A program made the translations under genes and the position numbers. Source: an uncultured Sphingomonas sp. (lineage in GTDB: Bacteria > Pseudomonadota > Alphaproteobacteria > Sphingomonadales > Sphingomonadaceae). From it: a stretch of DNA of 64,000 bases. Location of the stretch: NCBI RefSeq assembly GCF_913777625.1, contig NZ_CAJYTI010000001.1, forward strand, positions 1 to 64,000. Direction: 5' to 3'. This document shows positions 27,805-37,328 of this stretch, piece after piece; the first letter of the stretch is position 1, and the number at the start of each line of letters is the position of its first letter. The notes beneath the pieces are model-generated. The model was not told where the DNA came from. It was given only the letters and a program-made list of their open reading frames with translations, and ran no database searches.

Positions 27805-28477
27805 GACGGGCGCCTTCGCGAGCCCCCTCGCGACCCGACGCCCCCTGGATCTCGTCATCTTCGATTTCGACGGCACCCTGTCCGACAGCGGCGACTGGTT
27901 CGTCTCCGTCGCCAACGATCTCGCCGAACGCTTCCGCTTCCGCAAGATCGCGCCGCACGAGGTGGAGCTGCTCCGCCGCAAGACCTCGCGCGAGGTGATC
28001 GATTTCCTCGGCATCGCGCGCTGGAAGATGCCATGGATCGCCCGCTATGTCCGCAAGCTGGTGAGCCGCGACGCGCATCGCATCGAACTCTTTCCCGGCA
28101 CCCCCCATCTGCTCGACCGGCTGGTCGAAACCGGCGTCAAGCTCGCGCTGGTCACCTCCAACTCGGAGGAGAATGCCCGCAAGATCCTGGGCCCGCGCCA
28201 TGCCGCCAAGATCCATTGCTATGCCTGCGGCTCGTCGCTGTTCGGCAAGGCGCCGAAGTTCCGCCGGGTGCTCCGCAAGATGGGCGTAACGCCCGAGGCC
28301 GCGCTGGCGATCGGCGACGAGACCCGCGACGTCGATGCCGCCCGCGAAGTGGGGATGCGGGCAGGCTCGGTACTGTGGGGCTATGCCGCCGAGGACCTGC
28401 TGACCGGCATGGCCCCCGACGCGCTGTTCCGTACGCCGGAGGACATCCTCTCCTATGTAAGCCAGCACCGGGGCTGA
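27797..28477 (+). CDS. HAD-superfamily hydrolase (phosphoglycolate phosphatase-like)
   Basis: A 226-aa phosphatase-like protein. Motif I FDFDGTLSDS gives nucleophile D23 and acid D25. Motif II is VTSNSEEN, and motif III/IV is IGDETRDVDAAREVGM. A helical cap lies between motifs I and II. The ATG at 27797 overlaps the metal exporter gene by eight bases; an ATG at 27779 would add six residues. Substrate cannot be assigned; phosphoglycolate or another small phosphate ester is typical. Convergent to prmA with a REP repeat between. Confidence 0.85.
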   Translation: MAKTGAFASPLATRRPLDLVIFDFDGTLSDSGDWFVSVANDLAERFRFRKIAPHEVELLRRKTSREVIDFLGIARWKMPWIARYVRKLVSRDAHRIELFPGTPHLLDRLVETGVKLALVTSNSEENARKILGPRHAAKIHCYACGSSLFGKAPKFRRVLRKMGVTPEAALAIGDETRDVDAAREVGMRAGSVLWGYAAEDLLTGMAPDALFRTPEDILSYVSQHRG

Positions 28478-28500
28478 CACCCCGCGGCGCCCCTCAAGCC

Positions 28501-28593
28501 GTCATCCCGGCGGAAGCCGGGATCCATTCGCCTGCGCGGCTCGACTCCTTCTGAAACGGAGCGCCAATGGATTCCGGCTTTCGCCGGGATGAC
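28501..28593. repeat. REP-type intergenic repeat, copy 3
   Basis: Same terminal hairpin units as the copies at 10820 and 21975, with small changes (CGGAAG in the left loop, ATTCCGG in the right arm). It sits between the convergent HAD hydrolase and prmA genes, where it may also help end transcription. Confidence 0.88.
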
Positions 28594-28615
28594 GATCAAG
28601 AGGGCCCTGCCGAGA

Positions 28616-29557
28616 TCAAATATCCAGCGCCCAGCCGTCGCGGCCCTTGGGGTCGGGCGGGGTGACCGGCACGTAACGCGCCGCACCCGCCGCCAGCCGC
28701 AGGATCGTCCAGTCGCCGCGGCGATCGACCGCCTCCAACGTGCAGCCGCACGCCGCGAACGCCTCGACCACCTGGGGGCGCTGCGTCTCGAGCAGCCCGG
28801 CCAGCACGATCGTCGCGTTCGGCGCGGCGATGGCGGCGAGCTCCGGCGCCATCGAGACCAGCGGCCCTGCCAGGATGTTGGCGATCACCAGATCGTACGG
28901 CGCCTTGGCCGTGATCGCATCGGACAGCGCACCGTCCGCCACCACCAGATCGACGCCCCCGATCCCGTTCGCCACCGCATTCTCGCGCGTCACGTCCACC
29001 GCGGCGGGGTCGATGTCGGTCGCCATCACCTTGGCCTCGGGCCAGAGATGCGCGCCGGCAAAGGCGAGCAGGCCGGTGCCGGTGCCGACATCGATGATGT
29101 TCGCGAAGCGCCGATCCGCCATGCCGTCGAGCATCGCGAGGCAGCCCGAGGTCGTCGCATGATGCCCGGTACCGAACGCTCGCCCGGCATCGATCAGGAA
29201 CGCGCGGCCGCCTTCCGGCGCCTCCACGGGATGCGCGCTGGTATGGACGACGAAGCGCCCTTCACGGATCGGCTCCAGTCCTTCCTGGCTCAGCGTCACC
29301 CAGTCCTGCGCGGTCAGCGCCTCGACCTCCGGCTCGACATCGCCCGCGCTCGGCACCAGCGCCTTGAGCACCGCGAGCATCGCCGCATCGGGTTCGTTCT
29401 CGAAATAGGCGTCGAGCCGCCAATGCTCGACATCGTCCTCCACCGTCTCGGTAGTCATCAGCACCGCGTCGATCTCGATCGTGCCCGCGTCGATCGCCTC
29501 GGCCTCGGCGCGAGTGCAGGGCAGGCTGACCTTCCAGCTGTCGATCTCAGCGGACAT
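28616..29557 (-). CDS. prmA: Ribosomal protein L11 methyltransferase
   Basis: SAM-dependent enzyme that trimethylates ribosomal protein L11. It is 313 aa. The SAM motif is NIIDVGTGTGLLAFAGA with motif II ATDIDPAAVDV, and the post-I motif DLVIANILAGPLV carries the N-[IL]-L family hallmark. The N-terminal recognition domain spans about 1-120. The ATG at 29557 (MSAEIDSWK) overlaps the SDR gene by eleven bases; an upstream in-frame start is less likely. Confidence 0.93.
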   Translation of the reverse strand: MSAEIDSWKVSLPCTRAEAEAIDAGTIEIDAVLMTTETVEDDVEHWRLDAYFENEPDAAMLAVLKALVPSAGDVEPEVEALTAQDWVTLSQEGLEPIREGRFVVHTSAHPVEAPEGGRAFLIDAGRAFGTGHHATTSGCLAMLDGMADRRFANIIDVGTGTGLLAFAGAHLWPEAKVMATDIDPAAVDVTRENAVANGIGGVDLVVADGALSDAITAKAPYDLVIANILAGPLVSMAPELAAIAAPNATIVLAGLLETQRPQVVEAFAACGCTLEAVDRRGDWTILRLAAGAARYVPVTPPDPKGRDGWALDI

Positions 29558-30251
29558 AGCTGGCTCCATTGGCATCGAGGACCGCACCGGTCATCGAGGG
29601 GGGCGCATCGAGCGCGCAGAACTTGGCGATGGCGGCGATTTCCTCCGGGCTGGCAACGCGGCCGAGCGGGATGTCCGCGAGCAGCTTGTCGCCGCCGCGG
29701 CTGGCCAGATAGTCCTCGGCCATGCCGGTCATGGTGAAGCCGGGGCAGATCGCGAAGGCGAGGATGCCCTCGGCCGCATAGCCGCGCGCGATCGACTTGG
29801 TCATGCCGACCATGCCCGCCTTGGAGGCGGCATAATGCCAGTGCGCCGGGCTGTCGCCGCGATAGGCGGCACGGCTGGCGACGTTGACGATGCGCCCGCC
29901 GCTCCCCCGCTCCTGCCAGTGGCGCACGGCGAGCCGGCAGAGCTCGGCCGACGCGGTGAGGTTGACGCGCATGGTGCGCTCCCAGCCGTCGACCCAGGCC
30001 TCATGAGACGCGTCGAGCGGATTGGCCTCGAAGATGCCGGCATTGTTGATGAGCACGTCGATCCGGCCGTCGAGCGCCTTGAGCGCCTGTGCCCAGAGTG
30101 CCTGCGGGGCGGCGGGATCGGTGAAGTCGGCGGGAATGCCGCTACGCGTGCCCTGGCCGACGATCTTCACGCGCGCATCGTCGCCGAGCAGCGCCGCCGT
30201 CGCCGCGCCGATGCCCCGGCTGCTGCCGGTGAGAAGGATATGGGTGGTCAT
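29547..30251 (-). CDS. Short-chain dehydrogenase/reductase (FabG-like)
   Basis: A 234-aa Rossmann-fold oxidoreductase. The nucleotide-binding motif is TGSSRGIG (8-15), with NNAG, a catalytic Ser in NVASRAAYRG, and Y-x-x-x-K in YAASKAG. It uses NAD(P)H on an unknown carbonyl or alcohol substrate. It is coupled by overlap to prmA, an association of no obvious metabolic meaning. Confidence 0.88.
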   Translation of the reverse strand: MTTHILLTGSSRGIGAATAALLGDDARVKIVGQGTRSGIPADFTDPAAPQALWAQALKALDGRIDVLINNAGIFEANPLDASHEAWVDGWERTMRVNLTASAELCRLAVRHWQERGSGGRIVNVASRAAYRGDSPAHWHYAASKAGMVGMTKSIARGYAAEGILAFAICPGFTMTGMAEDYLASRGGDKLLADIPLGRVASPEEIAAIAKFCALDAPPSMTGAVLDANGASYVR

Positions 30252-30855
30252 GGGCCCAGCCCTAGCGCGGGCGCGCGGGCGCGTCACCCCGGCGCGGCGG
30301 CACTTGCATCCTGGTGGTTGGCCGCCTGCGCCCGACACGCAGCCATTCTCTATGGTGGGGCCATACGCGACAAAGCGCCGACGGAGGCACGCGGTCATGG
30401 GCCAAATCGAGCGGTGGATCGGGCAAAGGCTGGACTTGGCCGTCGCTGCCGGGGTCGGTGACTGGGCCGCCTGCCCGCCGACGGTGTTCGGACGATCGAT
30501 CTATACAATTGCACATGGCGCGATGACGCTTACGCTCTCGGAATTGGGTTCAGCTATACCGGGCCCACGCCCACTGTAGAGCGCCGGTAGGACGCGATCG
30601 AAGCCCTCGAACCCGCTTCGCAGCAGACGATCATGAAGCGCCGCGGTGATTTGAACGCGCCCGTGCCAATCGGCCCGGTCCTTCGTGGGCCAACCGTTCG
30701 GGCCGAGATGCAGTGGCCCCTCCGGGCCTATTCAAATGTGGTGAGGGTGCCTGATCGGACCGTGAAAGAGTTGGCCTGACGCCACGGCCAGGCCGTCGTA
30801 AGCAAAAACCCTTCCCCCCCTGCGCAAGGATCGTTCATCGTCCGGCTGCGCGTCG
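30252..30855. other. Sparse intergenic stretch with possible gene remnants
   Basis: This 604-bp gap separates the SDR gene from the beta-galactosidase stop codon. It holds one weakly supported 60-codon reading frame (listed separately). From about 30587 to 30778 on the plus strand there is also an open, protein-like frame without its own ribosome site, ending in VRVPDRTVKELA before TGA and preceded by an in-frame TAG. It may be the end of a decayed gene. Nothing else is clear. Confidence 0.35.
30397..30579 (+). CDS. Possible 60-aa hypothetical protein
   Basis: ATG with GGAGG about ten nt upstream, encoding a 60-residue product beginning MGQIERWIGQRLDLAV. No family is recognised. Its short length and isolation make it uncertain; it may be chance or a fragment. 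Confidence 0.25.
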   Translation: MGQIERWIGQRLDLAVAAGVGDWAACPPTVFGRSIYTIAHGAMTLTLSELGSAIPGPRPL

Positions 30856-32745
30856 TCATCCAGCGCCTGCCGGCACGGCAACCGATCCCGGGCGTCGACT
30901 GATGCCGGCGATGGACAGGCCAGGCGCAGCGTAGAGATCGAGGACGTTGATCCGGTTGGGGCCGGACCGCAGCCACGACGCCGGGCAGTACAGCGCGGTT
31001 TGCGGGCCCAGGCGACAATGACGTCCCAGCAGACGATCATTGACCCAGACGAAGCCCGTACCCCAGCCGGTCATGTCGATGAAGGTATCCCCCACCCGCG
31101 GCAGGACGACGGTGGCTTCATGGAGCAAGGCGGGACCGAATTTACGTGGTGTCGCGCGCATGGCATCCAGATGCCGCGCATCGAGCGGCAGGCCGCGCAC
31201 CTCCCAGCCCCGCAGCGCCACGCCGTTCAGCTGGACCGCACCGAGGATGCCTTTTCGGTCAGACATATAGTGGCCGTAGTTCACCCGACCGAAGGGGTAG
31301 ACCAATATGTCGAGCCGCTGCGCTACTGCGCGCGCAGGCAGCTGCACGGCATCGGGAGCCTTGGCGGCAGCGACGCGCGATAGCCAGCCGATGACCTGTC
31401 CTTCCAGCAATACCAACGCTTCATCGTGCAGACCGGCAATGCGCAACGCGCCGGGGCCACCGGGTGCCAGCGAATGCACGTACTGGACCATCCCCTGATC
31501 CTGATGGAGCAACGTCTCCATCGGTTGCGGATCGGCGGCCATTTCGACGCGCGCACTGTCCCACACCGACCCGACCGGCCGGGTCGCTACCGGTTCGAAC
31601 GCGATCGCTGGCGGTAGCGCCGGCACCGGGGCCGGCGTCGAACCCGTCGCACGCGCGATGATGCGTTGCAGATCGCCATATTGCGGAGTTGGCGCCCCCT
31701 GTTCGTCGATCGGCGCACCATAATCGTAGCTGGTCAGCGACGGCAGGAAGTTCGTGCCGTCGGAATCGGCATTGGCACCGGCGCCAAATCCAAAATTGGT
31801 GCCGCCGTGCACGACATAGAGGTTGAACGAGATCCGTTGCTGCATGAGCATCGTCAGGGTCTGGCGATAGTCGCCGCTGGCAAAGGCTGGATCGCCCCAA
31901 TGGGTCAGCCAGCCAGGATAGCCCTCCCCGACCCAGACCGGCGCCCCTTGCGCAATCGTGCGGGCCGCGGCGAAATCGGTGTCGCCGTCCAGGCCCAGTG
32001 CGGTGCCCGGGAGATAGGTCTGCGCCGCCTGGATCTGCTTCAGGCCGTCCGAAATGCTGAACGGCCCCTCGATGCCGGCCGTCCGCCACATCGTCCGGAT
32101 CGTATCGAGATAGGCGAGATCCTTGCCGAACGAGGCATATTCGTTCTCAACCTGGACCATCAGAATGGGGCCGCCACGATCGTGCATGAGCGGCCGAACC
32201 ACCCGCGCGACCTCGCCGATGTAACGCGCCACGGCCGCCATGTAGCGAACGTCACCGCCGTCCCGCAGGCGGATATCGGGATCGCGCAGCAGATAGGCCG
32301 GCAACCCGCCCAGATCCCATTCGCCGCAGACATAGGGGCCGGCGCGCAGATACACCAACAGGCCCTCGCGCGCGCAGAGGCGGATGAATGCGGCGATATC
32401 GCGATTGTCGCTGGTGAAGTCCCAAACGCCCGGCGCCAACTCATGGTGATTCCACATGAGGTAGATCGCAATGGTATTGAGCCCCATCGCCTTGGCCATG
32501 CGAATGCGATGTCGCCAATGAATCCGTGGGATCCGTGCCGGGTGCATCTCGCCGGACCGGATCTGGAACGGGGCCCCGTCGAGAAGGAAGCCTTCCGGAA
32601 TGGCCGCGTCGGCGAAAGCAAAGCGATGCCCCGGTTTGGCTCCAGCCGGATCGGCCAGCGCTTGATCGGGAAGCGCACCAAGCAAACCAATGCCCGTCCA
32701 GCCAAAAACGGTATGGCCGAGCAACGTGCGGCGATCGATTGTCAT
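30856..32745 (-). CDS. Exported GH35 beta-galactosidase
   Basis: A 629-aa glycoside hydrolase family 35 enzyme that would release terminal beta-galactosyl residues. The N-terminus has a twin-arginine pattern (DRRTLLGHTVFG), suggesting Tat export to the periplasm. Catalytic residues are predicted as acid/base E202 (VQVENEYASFG) and nucleophile E274 (WVGEGYPGWLTHWGD). C-terminal jelly-roll domains follow (about 400-629, ending with a galactose-binding-like fold). It starts four bp after the MFS permease stop codon and is the last gene of the Aga operon. In this setting the substrate may be a Gal- and GalNAc-containing glycan; that is inference. Confidence 0.92.
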   Translation of the reverse strand: MTIDRRTLLGHTVFGWTGIGLLGALPDQALADPAGAKPGHRFAFADAAIPEGFLLDGAPFQIRSGEMHPARIPRIHWRHRIRMAKAMGLNTIAIYLMWNHHELAPGVWDFTSDNRDIAAFIRLCAREGLLVYLRAGPYVCGEWDLGGLPAYLLRDPDIRLRDGGDVRYMAAVARYIGEVARVVRPLMHDRGGPILMVQVENEYASFGKDLAYLDTIRTMWRTAGIEGPFSISDGLKQIQAAQTYLPGTALGLDGDTDFAAARTIAQGAPVWVGEGYPGWLTHWGDPAFASGDYRQTLTMLMQQRISFNLYVVHGGTNFGFGAGANADSDGTNFLPSLTSYDYGAPIDEQGAPTPQYGDLQRIIARATGSTPAPVPALPPAIAFEPVATRPVGSVWDSARVEMAADPQPMETLLHQDQGMVQYVHSLAPGGPGALRIAGLHDEALVLLEGQVIGWLSRVAAAKAPDAVQLPARAVAQRLDILVYPFGRVNYGHYMSDRKGILGAVQLNGVALRGWEVRGLPLDARHLDAMRATPRKFGPALLHEATVVLPRVGDTFIDMTGWGTGFVWVNDRLLGRHCRLGPQTALYCPASWLRSGPNRINVLDLYAAPGLSIAGISRRPGSVAVPAGAG

Positions 32746-32749
32746 CGTT

Positions 32750-34054
32750 TCAGGACTCCCCACGCCAAGCGCGCAAGCCGGCGCCCTTGACTGCATAAAA
32801 TACCAGCATGGCGTAGCACGGCAGCGCCAGCGCATAGGCGTTCTGGAGATTGGTGACGTGGGTGCCGATCCAGCCGAACAGCAACGGCAGCACGGCACCG
32901 CCCGAGATCGCCATGATCAGCACCGCGGAGGCCCGGGCGGTGTGCCGCCCTAGATCCGCCAGCGCCAGCGGCCAAAGCAACGGCCAGACCAGCGCATGCG
33001 CCAGCCCCATCGCCGCGACGCAAAATAGCGGGTCTGGAATGGGTGGGATCCCGCTCCAGCCCCAGACCAGGTGCGCGATGGCATCCGAATGGGCGGATGT
33101 CGTCAAGATGCCGATCACGGCGACCAACCCGCTTCCCCCGCATACCGCCAAGGCCGTACGCTGGTTGATCAACCGGGGTACGCATATGATTCCCAGCGCA
33201 TAGCCCAGTACCATCGCTGCCATCGTGTAGGACGTCAGCAGGGTATAGCTGCGGACGCCCAGACTCTGCCCGAAAAGGCCGATCGTGTCGCCGGCCATCA
33301 CCTCGACACCCATATATCCAAACAGGGCGATCGCACCGAGCACCAATTGCGGATTCGAGGCCAGACCACGCCCGGCCGGCTGGTGGCTCGGGGCAGGAGC
33401 GGGCGTGATTTCCGGCAGATCCGCGAACCGGATCAACCCGATCAGGCCGACCAGAATCACCGCCATGGCGCAATAGGGCGCGATCAGCTTGTGCGCCAGG
33501 CGCATGCTGTCGGCTACGCTGGGTTCCGCCGGGCCGAGGTCGGTAAAAATGAAGGCGGTGAACGCCAGTGGTACCAGCACGCCGGCAGATTTGTTGACGA
33601 TGCCCATGATGCTGATCCGTCGGGTTGCCCCCTCGATCGGGCCGAGCAGCACGAGATAGGGGTTCGACGCGGTCTGCAATACCGTCAGGCCGGTGCCCAA
33701 GGTGAAGAGCGCCAGCAGGAACAACGGATAGCTGGCGAACAGCGCCGCCGGGATGTGGATCAGCGCAGCCAGCGCCATGATCCCCAGCCCGACCATCATC
33801 CCCGCACGATAGCCGGTGCGTTCCAGCACTCCGGCCATTGGCAGCGCCATCACGGTGTAGGAAATGTAAAATGCGAAGGTTACCAACAGGGACTGCGAGC
33901 TATCGAGCCGACAAACGATCTTCAGATAGGGGATCAGCGATCCGTTCAGCCATGTCACCGATCCAAAAAGAAAGAACAGAAGACCGATGAATATCATGAT
34001 CCTGATCTGCTCGGCAGCGCCTCTTTGACGTACGAGACTGTTATGTTGATTCAT
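32750..34054 (-). CDS. MFS sugar permease (FucP/NagP/AgaP-like)
   Basis: A 434-aa inner-membrane H+/sugar symporter with 12 TM helices. It resembles the fucose/glucose-galactose MFS family (N-terminal FGSVTWLNGSLIPYLK, QTASNPYLVLLGP). Analogous permeases (AgaP, NagP) bring amino sugars into the cytoplasm in PTS-lacking proteobacteria. The position between the deacetylase and beta-galactosidase genes supports N-acetylgalactosamine or galactose as the transported sugar. Confidence 0.87.
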   Translation of the reverse strand: MNQHNSLVRQRGAAEQIRIMIFIGLLFFLFGSVTWLNGSLIPYLKIVCRLDSSQSLLVTFAFYISYTVMALPMAGVLERTGYRAGMMVGLGIMALAALIHIPAALFASYPLFLLALFTLGTGLTVLQTASNPYLVLLGPIEGATRRISIMGIVNKSAGVLVPLAFTAFIFTDLGPAEPSVADSMRLAHKLIAPYCAMAVILVGLIGLIRFADLPEITPAPAPSHQPAGRGLASNPQLVLGAIALFGYMGVEVMAGDTIGLFGQSLGVRSYTLLTSYTMAAMVLGYALGIICVPRLINQRTALAVCGGSGLVAVIGILTTSAHSDAIAHLVWGWSGIPPIPDPLFCVAAMGLAHALVWPLLWPLALADLGRHTARASAVLIMAISGGAVLPLLFGWIGTHVTNLQNAYALALPCYAMLVFYAVKGAGLRAWRGES

Positions 34055-34099
34055 GTCGACAAGGCCTGTCCGTAGATTTCTGTCGCGCCGAAATTGGCG

Positions 34100-35314
34100 T
34101 CACGCGATCGATGGTCGTGGGGCAGCGAATTGCGCCAGCGGTTCGCCAGCTGCAAAATCGGGCGCCAGCCAAGCGCACTGCCCCCCGACCAGCGTCGCTC
34201 GAACGTCACCCGCCGTATCGAGCACGGTCAGGTCCGCGCGCTTGCCGGGCGCAATACTGCCGGTGTCTTGCGCGATCTCCAGGAAGCGTGCGGGCGTCAG
34301 ACTGGCCATGTGGACCGCCTCCTCCAGCGCGATCCCGGTCGCGTCGATGATGCGAGCCAGCGCGCGGTCTATTGTCAGGGTGCTACCGGCCAGCCCCCCT
34401 GCCGCTGTCCGCGCCACCCCGTCGCGCACCGCAACGTCCATTTCGCCCAATCGATAGGTGCCATTGGGCATCCCCCCCGCACACATGCAATCGCTGATCA
34501 GCATGACCTGGTCGGCCGATTTCAACCGGGCTATCAATTGCAATATCGCGGGATGCAGATGCGCCCCGTCGGCGATCACTTCGACGAAGCAATCTTCCAT
34601 CAGTAGCGCGCCGGCACAGCCCGGCTCGCGATGATGCAAACCACGCATGCCGTTGAACAAATGAACCCCGGAGCTGGCCCCGGCGGCAAGCGCCGCGCGC
34701 GTCTGATCGTAACTGGCGTCGGTGTGCCCCAACGCCACCCGCAGCCCCCGCGCCACGGCATGGCGCAGGCTGTCCATCGCGCCGTCGATCTCCGGTGCGA
34801 GGGCCAGTACTTTGAGGGCCCCGCGCGAGGCGGCAATCAGCGCGTCGATACGGTCGCGATCGGGCTTCAGGAACCAGTCCGGATTGTGCGCGCCGCGATG
34901 GGTGCAGCTGAAGAACAGTCCCTCACTATAGGCGCCCAGAAGCCGTGCCCCCGAAGGAACTTCGTGCATCATATCGGCTACCACGCCCAGTGCGGCGAGC
35001 GTCCGGTTCCAGTCGGCGGTGACGGTCGTGGCAAGAAAGCCGGTCACACCGTGGCGCGCGAGCGATCGCGCGATCGTGCGTAACGATACCGGATCCGCAT
35101 CCATCACGTCGGCGCCCTCGCGGCCATGAATGTGGATGTCGATCAGGCCGGGAATGAGGGTGACATCCCCCAGGTCTAACGAGATCGCCGTGCCGATCGG
35201 CTGCGTGCGGGATACGCGTTCGATCCGGCCATCTGACAGCACCAGCCAACTGCCATGGGCGATTCCCGCCTCCGTAACGATCCGATCTGCGCGGAGGGCA
35301 AGAGCGGGGCTCAC
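34100..35314 (-). CDS. agaA: N-acetylgalactosamine/glucosamine-6-phosphate deacetylase
   Basis: Removes the acetyl group from the N-acetylhexosamine 6-phosphate. It is 404 aa with a GTG start overlapping the kinase gene (GTGA). Amidohydrolase metal ligands: H61 and H63 (DIHIHG), E131 (AYSEGLFFS, the NagA-type metal glutamate), His in LGHTDASYD and GVHLFNGM, Asp in LISDCMC. The cluster content (AgaS, AgaZ) favours GalNAc-6-P over GlcNAc-6-P, but family alone cannot decide. Confidence 0.88.
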   Translation of the reverse strand: MSPALALRADRIVTEAGIAHGSWLVLSDGRIERVSRTQPIGTAISLDLGDVTLIPGLIDIHIHGREGADVMDADPVSLRTIARSLARHGVTGFLATTVTADWNRTLAALGVVADMMHEVPSGARLLGAYSEGLFFSCTHRGAHNPDWFLKPDRDRIDALIAASRGALKVLALAPEIDGAMDSLRHAVARGLRVALGHTDASYDQTRAALAAGASSGVHLFNGMRGLHHREPGCAGALLMEDCFVEVIADGAHLHPAILQLIARLKSADQVMLISDCMCAGGMPNGTYRLGEMDVAVRDGVARTAAGGLAGSTLTIDRALARIIDATGIALEEAVHMASLTPARFLEIAQDTGSIAPGKRADLTVLDTAGDVRATLVGGQCAWLAPDFAAGEPLAQFAAPRPSIA

Positions 35315-36222
35315 AGGGGCAGCTCCTGGCCAGCCAGGATCGCAGCGCCGCGCGCGCCGCTGCTGTCACCAAACGCAGCCCGGCGTACCGGTGGCGCGGA
35401 AAATCCGGCAAATAGTTCCGCCTCGATCGCGCGGGGCAGCTGTTCGATGATCTCGTCCACCAGGGACAACCCGCCGCCCAGCACGACGATGTCGGGGTCA
35501 TACAGCTTGACCAGCGCAACAAAGGCGGCCCCCAGCAGCGCAAAATAGCATTCGCGCACGACTAACGCCAAAGCATCGCCACGCTGCCAGGCGGCGATCA
35601 CGTCCGCGGTCCGTGCCGCCGTCACCCCGAAATCGCGTGCCAACCGCAACAGACCGGGTCCTGCGATGTAGGCTTCCAGGCAGTTTTGTAAGCCGCAACC
35701 GCACCTGCGGAACGGGAGATCGAACGCCCGTGCGATGTGCGCGGGGAGCGGCAGATGGCCATATTCCCCAGCCATTTGGAGTCGCCCGCGATAGAGCTTT
35801 CCGTCGATGACGAGCCCACCGGCGGCACCGGTGCCGAGGATCGCACCGAACACGCTTCGAAAGCCGGCCCCCGCGCCGCCCACCGCCTCGGACAAGGCGA
35901 AGCAATGCGTGTCGTTGCACAGCGCGACAGGACGATCGAGCCGCTGCGCAATGTCGATCTCGACATGGCGCAGCCTGGCGCAGGGAACATTCGCGGATAG
36001 CGATCGCCCCTGCGCGTCGATCAGGCCCGGAAAGCCCACGCCGACCCGCGTCCGACACCCGGCCTGGGCATCCCCCCAGGCGACCAGACCGGCGATTTCA
36101 GCCATGAAACCGGAATAATCGTCGGTCGGCGTGGCAACGCGGTGTCGGGCTAGCGCGGTGAACTGTTCGTCGAACACCGCCGCTTCCATCTTGGTGCCGC
36201 CGATATCGAGGCCCAGGATCAT
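35311..36222 (-). CDS. agaK: ROK-family N-acetylgalactosamine kinase
   Basis: A 303-aa ROK sugar kinase, likely phosphorylating GalNAc at C6. N-terminal phosphate loop LGLDIGGTKMEAAVFD, catalytic D104 (CNDTHCFA), and zinc ligands H156, C174, C176 and C181 (RCGCGLQNCLE) are all present. The ATG overlaps the SIS gene stop codon (ATGA). A cytoplasmic kinase instead of PTS import fits the MFS permease. GlcNAc or glucose activity is possible. Confidence 0.88.
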   Translation of the reverse strand: MILGLDIGGTKMEAAVFDEQFTALARHRVATPTDDYSGFMAEIAGLVAWGDAQAGCRTRVGVGFPGLIDAQGRSLSANVPCARLRHVEIDIAQRLDRPVALCNDTHCFALSEAVGGAGAGFRSVFGAILGTGAAGGLVIDGKLYRGRLQMAGEYGHLPLPAHIARAFDLPFRRCGCGLQNCLEAYIAGPGLLRLARDFGVTAARTADVIAAWQRGDALALVVRECYFALLGAAFVALVKLYDPDIVVLGGGLSLVDEIIEQLPRAIEAELFAGFSAPPVRRAAFGDSSGARGAAILAGQELPL

Positions 36223-37328
36223 GGTTGACGGTCGGGCCAAGCGTAGATCGTCACGCCCTGGACGACCCGGTTGACCTGACCGTCCGCACTCGGGCTGTCG
36301 GGATCGATGTTGAGCGCGAGCGCGTGACGCCGGGCCAGTCGCTGGCACCAGATCAGGTAGATCAGCGTAAGCCAAACGTCGCTGATCTCAGCGCCTAGCA
36401 GATAGGGCAATTCCCCCAGCCGGATGACCTGCAATGCGCGCCCGTCTTGCGTGACCTCGCGGGCAAGGTCGTCGTCATAGTCGTGGGTATACGGCTCTAT
36501 GCTGTCCAGCATGACCACCAGCGTGCGCTCGTCGAGGACAAATTTGGGTCCATGACGGAAGCCGAGCGGCGTATCGGCATAGCAGTCGATTCGGCCGCTG
36601 CTCAGTTCGAGCATCTTGAGCGCCGCTTCGGTGGCGATGCCGCTCAGGGCGCCGCTACCCAGAAAGGCTATGCGCTCGAAGCCTAGGGCGATCGCCGCGT
36701 CGATCTCTCGAGCGGGGTCGGCCAGTAACGTGCGGGCAAGAGCGATGGTGCGCTCGGCCTGTGCTGCATCGGGCGCAAACGCGGCGATCGACGTCAGCAG
36801 CATGCTGGAAAAGCTGCTGGTCATGGCGAAGCTGCGATCCAGGGTCGCAGTCGGCATCAGCAAGGAGAAGCTTCGCGAATTGTCGCGTGCATGCAGCGCG
36901 AGTGCGCCGGCCGGATTGCACGAAATGGTGAGGTGCCAGCAATTTTCGACGAGCTGATCGGCGAGCTTCACTGCGGCCACGCTTTCCGGACTGTCCCCTG
37001 ACCGGCCAAAGGATACCAGCAACGTAGGCTTGCGCGGCAGCAGATAGTCGAGCGGGGCGGCCACCAGGTCGGTGGTGGCGATTGCTTCGACGAGCCGATC
37101 CAGTGCACGGGTCAGCACCGGTGCTGCCGTCCGCCCGACAAAGGCGGAAGAGCCCGCGCCGGTCAGAATGATGCGTAGATCGTCCTGCGCCAGCAGCGGC
37201 GCCAGAAACGCCTCGAGCGCGGGACGCACTCGATCGAGGTTCGCCAGCGCCTCGGTCCAGACATCGGGCTGCTGGGCGATTTCACGCCCGGTCCAGTCGC
37301 CGTCGGTGATGCGTAGAGAGTCCGTCAT
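36219..37328 (-). CDS. agaS: AgaS-type galactosamine-6-phosphate deaminase/isomerase
   Basis: A 369-aa protein with two SIS sugar-isomerase domains (about 45-175 and 215-350). Substrate-binding loops are ILTGAGSSAFVG, VSFGRSGDSPES and LGSGALSGIATEAALKMLEL. It converts galactosamine-6-phosphate to tagatose-6-phosphate plus ammonia in characterised AgaS proteins. It overlaps both neighbours by four bases, showing tight coupling. Confidence 0.9.
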   Translation of the reverse strand: MTDSLRITDGDWTGREIAQQPDVWTEALANLDRVRPALEAFLAPLLAQDDLRIILTGAGSSAFVGRTAAPVLTRALDRLVEAIATTDLVAAPLDYLLPRKPTLLVSFGRSGDSPESVAAVKLADQLVENCWHLTISCNPAGALALHARDNSRSFSLLMPTATLDRSFAMTSSFSSMLLTSIAAFAPDAAQAERTIALARTLLADPAREIDAAIALGFERIAFLGSGALSGIATEAALKMLELSSGRIDCYADTPLGFRHGPKFVLDERTLVVMLDSIEPYTHDYDDDLAREVTQDGRALQVIRLGELPYLLGAEISDVWLTLIYLIWCQRLARRHALALNIDPDSPSADGQVNRVVQGVTIYAWPDRQP

